Shown here piece after piece: positions 19,682 to 28,083 of a stretch of 64,000 bases of DNA. The stretch comes from Rhizomicrobium electricum (GTDB taxonomy: Bacteria > Pseudomonadota > Alphaproteobacteria > Micropepsales > Micropepsaceae). The position numbers were made by a program, and so were the translations under genes. The stretch spans positions 310,001 to 374,000 of the forward strand of contig NZ_JAASQS010000004.1 in the NCBI RefSeq assembly GCF_011762045.1. The letters run 5' to 3'. The stretch's first letter is position 1. Each line of letters opens with the position of its first letter. The notes under the pieces were generated by a model. The model was not told where the DNA came from. It did no database searches and saw nothing but the letters and a program-made list of their open reading frames with translations.

Positions 19682-20959
19682 TCAACCGGCCGTAATGCGG
19701 ACCATCTCGGCCTGCAACTTCAGGGCATGTTTGCGGGCATCGAAATCGCGCTCGATTCGTGCCCTCGCGGCAAGGCCGTGCGCGCGGCGCATATCGGGAT
19801 TGCGGAAGTAGTCCAAACAAGCCTGGGCCAAGCCCTCGACATCCGGCGGCTTGCCGCAGACGACGAAACCTTCGCGGCCGTGGGCGCACATTTCGGGAAT
19901 GCCGCCCATGGCGAAGGTCACGATCGGCTTGCCCATGGCCATCGATTCCATGACCGCGCGCGGCAGCGGGTCTTCGTAGACCGACGGAACGACGGCGACA
20001 TCGAAATCGGCGACAAAGGCGCGGGGGTCGGCGCGGAAGCCGATGAACTGCACGAAATCCCCGATGCCGAGATCCTTTGCGAGCGCGATGCATTCTTCGC
20101 GATGGTCGGGCGTCATGTCCTGCGGCGTGTCGCCGAGCACGATGAAGCGGCAGCGCGCACGTTCCTCCTCCGACAAACGGTCGTGAACGATCTTGGCGGC
20201 GCGGACCATCTCGACATAGCCCTTGCGCGGCACGATGCGGCCGTGGCTGCCGAAGATCACGATGTCGTCGGAGAGCCCGAGTTCCTTGCGCAGGGCGGGC
20301 GTAACACCCGCACCGTCGAACTCCTCGATGTCGAGCGCGGTCTGGATCGGTTTGACCTTGGCGCGGACGTGATCGAACTGCGGCTCGCACGGCTTGGACA
20401 CGCAGATGATGAGCTTCAAATACTTTCCCGCCGCCAGCTTCTGATGCAGCCGCCGGATCGGCTTGGCCACCGACGGATAGAGCACATGCCAGATCGCCGG
20501 TGTTTTGGTCGCCGCCGCCAGGGCGCCGCCGAGGAAGCCCGCCGAGGTGCCGTTGCAGAAGATGAGATCGTACTTCTCGCGTTTGATCCGGCGCATGAGC
20601 CGCACGAAGCCGGCCAGGGCGCGGCCGACATTGCCGAGCGCGCGCGCGGCTTTCAGCGGCAGCGGCGCGGCGAAATCCTCGCGCTCGATATTGCGCGACA
20701 GCGGCTCGAAGGGATGTTCGATCAGTCCCGGTTCGAAGAACAGCGTCTCGGCGCAGTGATTGTCGGTCAGGCGCTTGGCGACGATGCCGTCGCGCGGCAG
20801 CATCACGGTGCGCTCGATGCGGGCGGGATCGAGGAATTTGGTGATGTAGAGGATGGTCCGTCCCGGTCCGCCGTTGCGCGAGGTGTCGTTGATGAACAGC
20901 ACCTTGAGGCGGCGCGTGTTCGTCGTGGTCGGTGCGGCGGCGGTCAGAATTTCAGCCAT
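19682..20959 (-). CDS. GT4-family glycosyltransferase A
   Basis: This 425-residue GT-B fold enzyme transfers a sugar from an activated donor to a lipid or glycan. The N-terminal domain begins KVLFINDTSRNGGPGRTIL, with the acceptor-side GGPGRT loop. The C-terminal donor domain carries GSHGRIVPRKGYVEMVRA and the GT4 signature PSVYEDPLPRAVMESMAMGKPIV. It has no membrane segment and should act at the cytoplasmic face. It is the second gene of the minus-strand run GT-B, GT-A, ACP, KAS-II; a palindromic repeat lies just upstream of its start. Confidence 0.9.
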   Translation of the reverse strand: MAEILTAAAPTTTNTRRLKVLFINDTSRNGGPGRTILYITKFLDPARIERTVMLPRDGIVAKRLTDNHCAETLFFEPGLIEHPFEPLSRNIEREDFAAPLPLKAARALGNVGRALAGFVRLMRRIKREKYDLIFCNGTSAGFLGGALAAATKTPAIWHVLYPSVAKPIRRLHQKLAAGKYLKLIICVSKPCEPQFDHVRAKVKPIQTALDIEEFDGAGVTPALRKELGLSDDIVIFGSHGRIVPRKGYVEMVRAAKIVHDRLSEEERARCRFIVLGDTPQDMTPDHREECIALAKDLGIGDFVQFIGFRADPRAFVADFDVAVVPSVYEDPLPRAVMESMAMGKPIVTFAMGGIPEMCAHGREGFVVCGKPPDVEGLAQACLDYFRNPDMRRAHGLAARARIERDFDARKHALKLQAEMVRITAG

Positions 20960-20976
20960 TATCCCTCTCTCGGGGA

Positions 20977-21019
20977 GCGCGGCCGGAAAAGTGTAAAGCG
21001 GTTTTCCGACAAGCCGCGC
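20977..21019. repeat. Palindromic intergenic repeat, copy B (GGAAAAGTG...GGTTTTCC core)
   Basis: Outer arms GCGCGG (20977-20982) and CCGCGC (21014-21019) enclose CGGAAAA (20984-20990) and TTTTCCG (21002-21008). The core GGAAAAGTG...AGCGGTTTTCCG and trailing GCGCGACAA are shared with copy A at 1019-1082, while the outer arms differ but stay complementary. It sits in the 66-bp gap between two glycosyltransferase genes. Confidence 0.65.
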
Positions 21020-21025
21020 GACAAA

Positions 21026-22114
21026 CTAAACAAGCCTCGTATACACGGCCTCATAGCCTTCGCACATCTTCGCCAGACCGAACCCTGCCGTGACCCAGGC
21101 GCGCGCCTCGATCCCGCGTCGGGCGGCCTCGGCGCGATCGGCAGAGGCCTGTCGCAAAAGCCGGGCAAATCCCGCCACGCTGTCGTCGTCCGAGAGCCAG
21201 CCGGTGCGGCCATCCACCACGGCTTCGACCAAGCCGCCTTGCGCAAAGCCGATGGTGGGCCGCTGCATCGCTCCGGCTTCCAGCGCCGACAGCGACAAGG
21301 CCTCTTCGCGGGTGCAGTTGATGACCGCATCGGCCGCTGCAATGACCGGACCCGGATCGGCAAGATGACCGTGGAAGCGCACGCGCGACGCGATGCCCAG
21401 GTCGCGGGCCAGTTGCTCGAGTTTGTCGCGTTCGGCGCCGTCGCCTGCGATCTCGAGCACGACATCCGGCACCTGCGGCAGGGCGCGGAGTGCGATGTTC
21501 AGACGCTTGATCGGCTCCAGCCGGGCAATCGCCGCAAGGGTGAACGGGCCTTCGCGGCGCGGCGGCTGCGGCGCGAAACGGGCGAGGTCGATGCCGTTGT
21601 GGACGACATGGATGCGATCGGCCACGGCCGGCTCGATGTGCGCCACCGTGCGGCCGACGAAGTTGCTGACGGCGACGATCTTCGTCGTGTGTTTCAGCGC
21701 CCAATGGCGGTTGAGGGCGCAGGTCGGATCGCGATAGTGGCGCACGCCGTGTTCGGTGCGCACCAGCGGCAGGCCGAAGCGTTGCGCGGCACGCGCTGCC
21801 AGCACATGCGAGCCGTAGGTGTGGCAATGAAGAATGTCGGCGCGTTCCGCCGCGATCACGTGTCCGAGCCAAGCAAGGTCGGTGCGCCCGTAGCTGCGCC
21901 ACAGATAGGCGAGCGGATTTTCACGGCAGAGGCCGGGATTATGCAGCGGCATCTCGCCGGCCCGGAAAAATGCCGCCAAGTCGCGATTGGGCGTCATCAG
22001 GGCAATCACGTGTTCGGATCGGCCGGGATGTGCCGTGAGCGTCGCGAGAAAGCGCTCGGCGCCGCCGATCTGTCCGGCCACCACGATGTGCAGAATTCTC
22101 GGTCGCGTGCGCAT
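21026..22114 (-). CDS. GT4-family glycosyltransferase B
   Basis: This 362-residue GT-B fold glycosyltransferase begins ILHIVVAGQIGGAERFL, where GGAE is the acceptor-domain loop. It contains RTEHGVRHYRDP, the linker HNGIDLARFAP and the donor-binding ALSLSALEAGAMQRPTIGFAQGG with the expected Glu pair region. It opens the minus-strand run that ends in ACP and KAS-II. The start is taken as ATG 22114; a GTG one codon upstream is equally possible and no clear ribosome-binding site decides. Confidence 0.9.
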   Translation of the reverse strand: MRTRPRILHIVVAGQIGGAERFLATLTAHPGRSEHVIALMTPNRDLAAFFRAGEMPLHNPGLCRENPLAYLWRSYGRTDLAWLGHVIAAERADILHCHTYGSHVLAARAAQRFGLPLVRTEHGVRHYRDPTCALNRHWALKHTTKIVAVSNFVGRTVAHIEPAVADRIHVVHNGIDLARFAPQPPRREGPFTLAAIARLEPIKRLNIALRALPQVPDVVLEIAGDGAERDKLEQLARDLGIASRVRFHGHLADPGPVIAAADAVINCTREEALSLSALEAGAMQRPTIGFAQGGLVEAVVDGRTGWLSDDDSVAGFARLLRQASADRAEAARRGIEARAWVTAGFGLAKMCEGYEAVYTRLV

Positions 22115-22282
22115 CACATCCGCTGCGTTGAGGAGTTGTGTGGCATTACATGAACGGGCCGCCCTTTTGCGACAAATTCCGACATCTTCCTTGTATCCAC
22201 GCGGCCGCGCTCACGCCGGAATGGGTGATGGCGACGCGTTCGACATGTGTATCGCCCCGTTGCGACGCGAGGATTCGGCTGC

Positions 22283-23248
22283 ATGAGTGTTCATTCCGAT
22301 ACCAGGCCGGCTTGGTCCATTGCGTCCCTTCCCCGCCGCCGCGTTCTACTGACGCCAGAATTGACCTGTGCCGAAGCGGACGCCTACGACCAGTTCGTCG
22401 CAACTGCCCCCTCCGGCCATTACAGCCAGACCCGCGCCTGGGCCAGAGTGGCCGTTGCGGAACGATCCGTCGAGCCTTTGTTCTTTCTTGTCCGGCACGG
22501 CAGCGAGGTCATAGGGACCGGCTTGGCTTTGCGTCCGGTGCTTGGGGGCGTACCGCTGCCCTGGGCGCGGATCGAGCACGGACCGGTGACGGCCATGCCC
22601 GAGGATCTGCCCGAGGTGCTGGCATCCCTGCGACAAAGTTGTCTCGCCCGAGGCATTCTCCGGCTGTCCGTGAGGCCGTGCTGGACCGATCCCCATCGTC
22701 TCGTCGCCGAAACCCTCCTCGGCGGGGCCGGATTTGTCCCGCAGCAGCGCGTCGACAGCTGCCTGACGCGGGTGAAGCGCCTCGATTTGAGTACCCTTGA
22801 TGACAAAAAATCTTGGAGTGCCAGTCACTTGGTCGAGATCCGTCGGGAAATCGGACGGGCCGCACAGGCCGGCGCCACGGTTCGTCCGGGCCGGCACGAG
22901 GATCTGGTGAGGCTGCAAACCATGGCCGGCTTGAGCGGCGCATGGACCGAGGCATATGGGGGGTATTTTCTTCGCCCCGGCGCCTCGATGTTCGTCTCGG
23001 AGTTCCAGGGCGCTTTGGTTTCCGCGATTTTTGTCACTCTCCACAAAGGGTTAGCGACACTGGTCCAGGTTCTTTCGACGGCCCGGCCGTTGCCGTTTTC
23101 ACCCACCGTGCTGGCGGCGACCGAAGCCATGCAGTGGGCCCGGCGGATGGGAGCGCAGGCCTTTGAGGATGAGGGGTACTCCGGCCTCGCCAGTTATTGC
23201 CGAACCGAATTTCTCCTGGTGGGCGAACACGTCCGCTGGCTCTTGTGA
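22283..23248 (+). CDS. FemAB-like GNAT-fold acyltransferase
   Basis: The 321-residue protein resembles FemAB/FemX-type enzymes, which in Gram-positives add amino acids to lipid II and in proteobacteria recur in surface-polysaccharide loci. Recognisable features are SGHYSQTRAWARVA near residue 40, PVLGGVPLPWARIEHGPV near 90 and a C-terminal acyltransferase fold with EAMQWARRMGAQAFEDEGY. It has no signal peptide. I chose ATG 22283 over an in-frame ATG 36 bp upstream because GCGAGGA precedes it. It begins the plus-strand group that continues with the deacetylase-like gene and the LptB-like ATPase. The acceptor is unknown. Confidence 0.75.
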   Translation: MSVHSDTRPAWSIASLPRRRVLLTPELTCAEADAYDQFVATAPSGHYSQTRAWARVAVAERSVEPLFFLVRHGSEVIGTGLALRPVLGGVPLPWARIEHGPVTAMPEDLPEVLASLRQSCLARGILRLSVRPCWTDPHRLVAETLLGGAGFVPQQRVDSCLTRVKRLDLSTLDDKKSWSASHLVEIRREIGRAAQAGATVRPGRHEDLVRLQTMAGLSGAWTEAYGGYFLRPGASMFVSEFQGALVSAIFVTLHKGLATLVQVLSTARPLPFSPTVLAATEAMQWARRMGAQAFEDEGYSGLASYCRTEFLLVGEHVRWLL

Positions 23249-23262
23249 CTAAGGATTAATAC

Positions 23263-23300
23263 CAACGCCGAAAAGCCGCCGCGACAAAACCCCGGCGTTG
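23263..23300. repeat. Inverted repeat between FemAB-like and deacetylase-like genes
   Basis: CAACGCCG (23263-23270) and CGGCGTTG (23293-23300) are perfect inverted arms with a 22-nt spacer. There is no T-run, so it is a weak candidate terminator or regulator site. Confidence 0.35.
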
Positions 23301-23334
23301 CGGCAATACTCAGGCCCTATCTTGGGGTTTGGGG

Positions 23335-24285
23335 ATGGACGCGTATCTCTGCGTCTCGATTGACTGCGAATGCGACAAAGGCGAGGGCTGGCGGCTGAAG
23401 AAGCCGCTGAGCTTTGCCGGCATCACGACCGGCATTGCCGATCGCCTGCAGCCGCTGTTTCGCGCCTATGGCGCCAAACCGACTTATCTTTTGTCGCCGG
23501 AAGTGCTGCGCGATCCGGCTTCGGCCGATTGCCTGCGGCAGCTTCAGGGCAGCGCCGAGTTCGGCACCCATCTGCACGGCGAGTTTGCCGAGCCCGACGC
23601 CTTCGAGCCTGACGAAACGACCGCGTTCCAGTGCAATTACCCGCACCCCGTCGAGCGGCAGAAGCTGGAGTCGTTGACCGATCTCTTCCGTGCTGCGCTC
23701 GGCCGGCCGCCGCGTTCGTTCCGGGCCGGACGTTTCGGCATTGGACCCCATTCGCTGCAATTCCTCGCCGAACTCGGCTACACGGTCGATTCGAGCGTCA
23801 GCCCGCTGAAGGATTGGAGCAAGCAGGGCGCCCCCGCCGCATCGTTCCGTTCGGCGCCGACACAGCCCTATTGGCCGGTGCCGAACATGCCTGAGTTGAG
23901 AGCACGCGAGCCGGGCCCGCTGCTCGAGGTGCCGGTGACGATTCTGCCGTCGCGGTTTCAGCGTCTGCCTTTCATCGGGGCTCGTTTCGAGCCGCGCTGG
24001 CTGCGGCCGACCCGCGGAACGGTCGAGAGCCTAGTCGCCGTCGCGCGCGACGAACGGACGCGCACCAAGAACGGGCCGGTGGTTCTCAATTGCATGTTCC
24101 ACAACGTCGAGATCATGGCCGGCCTCAGTCCGTACGCGAAGAACGAGGCCGAAGCCGATGCCATCCTGAACCGGCTGGCGGGACTGCTCGCCTACGCCAG
24201 GGCCGAGGGCATCGGTGTGGTCGGACTCACCGATATCGCGGCAATCTTCAGCGAGACCGAAGTGCGCGTGCCCGAGCCCGCTTAA
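23335..24285 (+). CDS. Polysaccharide deacetylase-like protein
   Basis: The 316-residue protein starts YLCVSIDCECDKGEGW, which has the Asp and Glu expected for the first motif of NodB-type carbohydrate esterases, and continues with EFGTHLHGEF, a variant of the metal-binding His-x-x-x-His motif. RSFRAGRFGIGPHSLQFLAELGYTVDSSVSP matches the third motif region. This resembles the WalW-like deacetylases of glycan clusters. Because the second motif is altered, activity on N-acetyl groups is likely but not certain. There is no signal peptide, so it should act on a cytosolic or lipid-linked intermediate. I chose ATG 23335 over the TTG six bases upstream. Confidence 0.72.
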   Translation: MDAYLCVSIDCECDKGEGWRLKKPLSFAGITTGIADRLQPLFRAYGAKPTYLLSPEVLRDPASADCLRQLQGSAEFGTHLHGEFAEPDAFEPDETTAFQCNYPHPVERQKLESLTDLFRAALGRPPRSFRAGRFGIGPHSLQFLAELGYTVDSSVSPLKDWSKQGAPAASFRSAPTQPYWPVPNMPELRAREPGPLLEVPVTILPSRFQRLPFIGARFEPRWLRPTRGTVESLVAVARDERTRTKNGPVVLNCMFHNVEIMAGLSPYAKNEAEADAILNRLAGLLAYARAEGIGVVGLTDIAAIFSETEVRVPEPA

Positions 24286-24367
24286 CCCCCTGCGCGCGCG
24301 GCCCTGTACTTTGATCGGGTCGGGCCACTATCATCCGCGCCGCAAGCGATTGGCCTATAATCTCAGC

Positions 24368-25084
24368 ATGCTTTCCGTTCAGCATCTGGTGAAGTCCCTC
24401 GGCGGACGGCGCGTCATCGAGGATGTGACGCTCCGTGTCGAACGCGGAGAAGTGGTCGGGCTGCTGGGGCCGAATGGCGCCGGCAAGTCGACCAGTTTCA
24501 AGATGCTGACCGGTCTGGCCGTGCCCGATGCCGGCACCATCGAACTGGACGGCGACGACATTACATTCATGCCATTTTACGAACGCGCCCGCCGCGGCAT
24601 CTCCTACCTGCCGCAGGATACCTTCGTGCCGCGTGCCCTGAGTGTCGAAGCCAATCTCGAAATGGTGCTGGAGGCGCGCGAGCCGTCGCGGCGGCAACGC
24701 CGGCAGATTGCCGAATCCCTGTTCGAGCAGTTCCATCTCGCAGATCTGCGCAAAATGCCGATCGGCGCCTTGTCGGGCGGCCAAAGACGGCGCAGCGAGA
24801 TCGCCATCACGCTTGCGATGAATCCCAGCTTTGCGCTGCTCGACGAGCCGTTCGCCCGCGTCGATCCGCAAGCCATCGAGGAAATCGGCCAGCTCATCCG
24901 CACCATGATGGGGCGCGGCATCGGCATTCTCATCACCGACCACAATGCGCGCGAACTGTTCCAGATCGTCGACCGCGCCTATGTGATCGAAAGCGGCCGC
25001 GTACTGGCCGAAGGTGCGCCGCAGGCGCTGCTGGACGATACCGAAGTGCGCCGGGCCTATCTCGGCGAGGAGTTCCGGATATGA
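24368..25084 (+). CDS. LptB-like ABC transporter ATPase
   Basis: This 238-residue ATPase has the length and motif order of LptB. Walker A is GPNGAGKST with Lys40, the Q-loop region reads SYLPQDTFVPRALSVEANL, the signature is LSGGQ at 135-139, Walker B ends at Glu160 and the switch is His192 in ITDHNARE. LptB-specific traits include ISYLPQ and LLDEPFARVDP, where orthodox LptB has AGVDP. Its TGA overlaps the ATG of the next gene (ATGA), a permease of the LptF/LptG type. I infer an extraction ATPase for an envelope lipid, distinct from the housekeeping LPS system. I chose ATG 24368 as it gives the exact family N-terminus. Confidence 0.88.
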   Translation: MLSVQHLVKSLGGRRVIEDVTLRVERGEVVGLLGPNGAGKSTSFKMLTGLAVPDAGTIELDGDDITFMPFYERARRGISYLPQDTFVPRALSVEANLEMVLEAREPSRRQRRQIAESLFEQFHLADLRKMPIGALSGGQRRRSEIAITLAMNPSFALLDEPFARVDPQAIEEIGQLIRTMMGRGIGILITDHNARELFQIVDRAYVIESGRVLAEGAPQALLDDTEVRRAYLGEEFRI

Positions 25085-26316
25085 CGGACGCTCCTGCGCG
25101 GCCTCGCTCGCTTGCCGGGCTGGTGAAGCGGCTCACCGGGCCGTTCACTCTGCTTTATGCCCGCCGCTTTTTCAGTGGTGTAGCGCTGCTCGTTTTCACC
25201 GTGATGGTGCTGTTCGAGGCGGTGTTCGTGGCCGAGCGCTTCCCGATGGTGTTTCGTGCCGTCTACCAGAACCACGCCGATCCGCGCGATATGGGCTTCC
25301 TGCTCTTGTGCAACTCGACCCAAGTGGTCGATCTGGCGCTGGCGATCGCGATTCTGGTCGGCACCTATTGGACCGTGCTCAAGCTGCGCGAGAACCGCGA
25401 GCTTCTGGTCCTGGTTGCCGCCGGGACCGGGCCGTTCCAGTTGATCGGGCTTGCGCTCGCCGTGGCCGTGGTGGGGATGTTCACCTCGCTTTATGTTTCC
25501 AGCGTGCTCGATCCGGCGGCCCGCTTTGCCGAGCGCGAGGTGCTGTTCCAGGCGGAATTCCGCGGCCTTCGCACCGGCATCAATACCGGTCAGTTCTACG
25601 ATTTCCCCGGCCGGGTTGCGTTCGCACCGGCCCGCCAAGCTGCAGGCAACATGACGGCGACCAACCAGACGCGCGGGCTGTTCGTCTATGAGGAATTGAA
25701 GGACGACAAATTCCGCGTCGTCACCGCCGATCACGCCAGTCTCGAAGGTCCCGACGCGTCCGGGCGTCTGCTGCTGAAGCTCGGCGGCTTCACTTCGCAG
25801 ACCTTCGATCCCGCCGGCAAGTCGTGCAAGGACTGCGGCGGCACCACCACCGGACTGTCGCAGATGGCGACGCTGGCCGGCGACATCACTCAGACCATGC
25901 GGACCGAACAGCTCCTGTCGTTCGAGCCGCGCGGGGCCAAGGCCGACGAACTCACGATCTTCGATCAGTTTGCCGCCTCCGAATATTCCGGCGAGGCTCG
26001 CCATCGCGACGACATGCGGCTCTTGGGCGAACGCCTGGCGCGTAGCTTTCTCTGTCTTCTGGCGCCGCTGATCGCGCTCGCCTGCGTCTGCCTCACCAAC
26101 CGCACCAGCAACTACTTCGCCTTGCCGCTCGCTTGCATGGTCCTGATGAGCCTCAACGTCACCAGCGAATGGCTGATCCGCGTCATCGTTCCGCTCGATC
26201 CGTGGGGCGCGCTCAGGACCCCGGCGCTGCTCACGCTCGTCATCGCCGCGATGCTGCTGGCCGAGATTTTCCGCGAGCAAGGCAAGCTGGCGCAACCGCA
26301 ATTGGGGCGGCCATGA
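25081..26316 (+). CDS. LptF/LptG-like lipid-export permease, subunit 1
   Basis: The 411-residue protein has the YjgP/YjgQ architecture: three membrane helices near residues 30-130, a periplasmic beta-jellyroll-type domain around 140-325, and three further helices at the C-terminus. The stretch LRENRELLVLVAAGTGPFQLIGLAL matches the coupling-helix region that binds LptB in LptF and LptG. The ATG overlaps the ATPase stop codon and its own stop overlaps the next permease start, so the three chains are translated as a unit. A periplasmic Cys pair (CKDCGG) near residue 250 is unusual. The exported lipid is not known. Confidence 0.82.
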   Translation: MTDAPARPRSLAGLVKRLTGPFTLLYARRFFSGVALLVFTVMVLFEAVFVAERFPMVFRAVYQNHADPRDMGFLLLCNSTQVVDLALAIAILVGTYWTVLKLRENRELLVLVAAGTGPFQLIGLALAVAVVGMFTSLYVSSVLDPAARFAEREVLFQAEFRGLRTGINTGQFYDFPGRVAFAPARQAAGNMTATNQTRGLFVYEELKDDKFRVVTADHASLEGPDASGRLLLKLGGFTSQTFDPAGKSCKDCGGTTTGLSQMATLAGDITQTMRTEQLLSFEPRGAKADELTIFDQFAASEYSGEARHRDDMRLLGERLARSFLCLLAPLIALACVCLTNRTSNYFALPLACMVLMSLNVTSEWLIRVIVPLDPWGALRTPALLTLVIAAMLLAEIFREQGKLAQPQLGRP

Positions 26317-27515
26317 GCGAAGCTGCGACCCGTCCGCGTATCGTGTTCGCCCCGTTCGGGCGTCATACGGCCTACCTGCTGGCCGGTTATCTGCGCCATG
26401 TGCTGATCGTCACCTCCGTTCTTCTGGCCATTGCGCTGACCATCGATCTGTGGCCGCAGTTCCAGGACGTGGCGGCCAAAGGTTCCGGCGATTTCGGCGC
26501 CGTGTGGAGCGTGGTGCGGTTCTCGGCGCTGCGCACGCCGGGATTGATCGCGCCGCTGTTGCCGTTTGCCACCTTCATCGGCGTGTTGTGGACCGAGGTC
26601 GCGCACACCCAGGCGGGCGAGCGCATGCTGGTGTGGAACTCGGGCCGCTCGCCGCTGCAATGTCTGTCGCCGGTGCTGCTGGCCGGGCTCATTCTCGGTG
26701 GCGCCGACTTCGTCATGGATGGATATATGGGGCCCGCGTCGATGGGCATTCAGATGGTCGAGCGGCTGGGACGTGACGGCGCCCGGCTCGATCGCGCCAA
26801 GCTGTCGGATCCGGCCTGGATGACGGCGGGCGGCGGCATCTTGCGGGCGCAGATCCAATACGGCCCGCCGCCGGTGTTGCGCAACGTGATGTTCTTCGCG
26901 CGCGATGCGGGCGGCAGGCTTACCGAGGTCGACGTTGCGCCGATGGCCGTGTGGGAAGAGGGGACCGACCGCTGGACGATGCAGAACGGCCAGTATTGGA
27001 AGGCCGGCTCGAAGGAAGGTGTCAGCCGCACGGTCTTTGCGGGCCGCGCCACCCATCAGTCCATGACGCCGTTTGCGGAAAAATCGGTAACGCTGGCGAT
27101 CGATCCGTTATGGTTCACGTGGCACAATCTGCAGCCGCAATACATCCCGGTGCCGGTGTTGGCCAAGCTCGCGGCGTCGGAGCGGGTGCCCGATGCCCAC
27201 GGCCAGTACGAAACGCGCCTGCACGTCGTGCTCTCCGAAGCCGTATTGCCCGGCCTGATGGCACTCCTGGCATCGGCATTGTCGATGCTGTTCATGGCCT
27301 ACCGCACGCCGGCGCCGGCGCTGGTGGGCATCATGTTCTGCGGTTATATCGCCCATTTCGGCACCAAGGCGTGCCTTATCATGGGCCAGAACGGCTACAT
27401 GGATCCGGTGATCGCCGGCTGGCTGGTGCCTGCGTGCCTTCTGGTGGTGATTGCGACCGTGTTCGCGCTGATCGAAGCGCAACGCAAAGGAAAGATCGCT
27501 CCTAGCGCCGGTTGA
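26313..27515 (+). CDS. LptF/LptG-like lipid-export permease, subunit 2
   Basis: The 400-residue second permease again has N-terminal helices (YLLAGYLRHVLIVTSVLLAIALTI), a large periplasmic domain around residues 130-300 and C-terminal helices (LPGLMALLASALSMLFMAY). A coupling-type helix lies near EVAHTQAGERMLVWNSGRSPLQ, where LptG has its LptB-contacting segment. With the preceding permease it would form the heterodimeric channel. ATGA overlap with the upstream gene sets the start at 26313. It overlaps the convergent DUF4833 gene by 14 bp at its 3' end. Confidence 0.8.
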   Translation: MSEAATRPRIVFAPFGRHTAYLLAGYLRHVLIVTSVLLAIALTIDLWPQFQDVAAKGSGDFGAVWSVVRFSALRTPGLIAPLLPFATFIGVLWTEVAHTQAGERMLVWNSGRSPLQCLSPVLLAGLILGGADFVMDGYMGPASMGIQMVERLGRDGARLDRAKLSDPAWMTAGGGILRAQIQYGPPPVLRNVMFFARDAGGRLTEVDVAPMAVWEEGTDRWTMQNGQYWKAGSKEGVSRTVFAGRATHQSMTPFAEKSVTLAIDPLWFTWHNLQPQYIPVPVLAKLAASERVPDAHGQYETRLHVVLSEAVLPGLMALLASALSMLFMAYRTPAPALVGIMFCGYIAHFGTKACLIMGQNGYMDPVIAGWLVPACLLVVIATVFALIEAQRKGKIAPSAG

Positions 27516-28083
27516 TGTGTTCGCGCAGGGCCTTGCCGGTGGCGCGGTCGATACCGAAAAGATCGAGTTCTGGCACGTCCGGCACGAGGCCGTGATCGTC
27601 GACTTCGAGATAGATGTAGACGAGCTTGACCCAGCGCTCGCCGATTTTGCCGAACACTTCCGGCTTTCCCTGCGCATCGAGGCCGATATAGAGCGTGCGC
27701 TCCGGCATGGCCGCGATCTTGAAGCTGTAGGCGCCGTTCGGCCCGTCGTGCTTCACCGATTTGATGCCGTACGCCATCATGCGTTCGGCGAAATTGAGCG
27801 GCTTGATGTGGCCGTCGACGCGGTACCAGCGCCAGAACGCCGTCACCGGCTCCGACGGATCGAGTTTGCCGTCTTTCATCTTGGCGCAATAGACGACCGT
27901 GCTCGAATTGGACGAGCGCTCGATATAGAACACCTGCTCCGGTTCGGACGGGATCGGGTATTGCGGCTTGACCCGCGGAATCGCGTCTATCTCGGTGACG
28001 GTGCTTTTCATCTCCTTGGCGCCCGCCGGCAGGGCGACGGCGAGAACCAGCGCGATAGCGGCCAACAGGTTCAGCTTACGCAC
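27502..28083 (-). CDS. Exported DUF4833-type protein
   Basis: This 193-residue protein has a signal peptide (MRKLNLLAAIALVLAVALPAGAK) and a single domain. The conserved pattern is FYIERSSNSSTVVYCAKM near residue 50, PVTAFWRWYRVDG near 80, MMAYGIKSVKH near 103 and KIAAMPERTLYIGLD near 123. This agrees with what I recall of DUF4833, a family without a known function. It should be periplasmic. The start codon overlaps the upstream glycosyltransferase by eight bases, and its 3' end overlaps the second lipid permease gene. The position beside an Lpt-like exporter makes a periplasmic lipid-handling role plausible, which is inference only. Confidence 0.7.
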   Translation of the reverse strand: MRKLNLLAAIALVLAVALPAGAKEMKSTVTEIDAIPRVKPQYPIPSEPEQVFYIERSSNSSTVVYCAKMKDGKLDPSEPVTAFWRWYRVDGHIKPLNFAERMMAYGIKSVKHDGPNGAYSFKIAAMPERTLYIGLDAQGKPEVFGKIGERWVKLVYIYLEVDDHGLVPDVPELDLFGIDRATGKALREHINRR

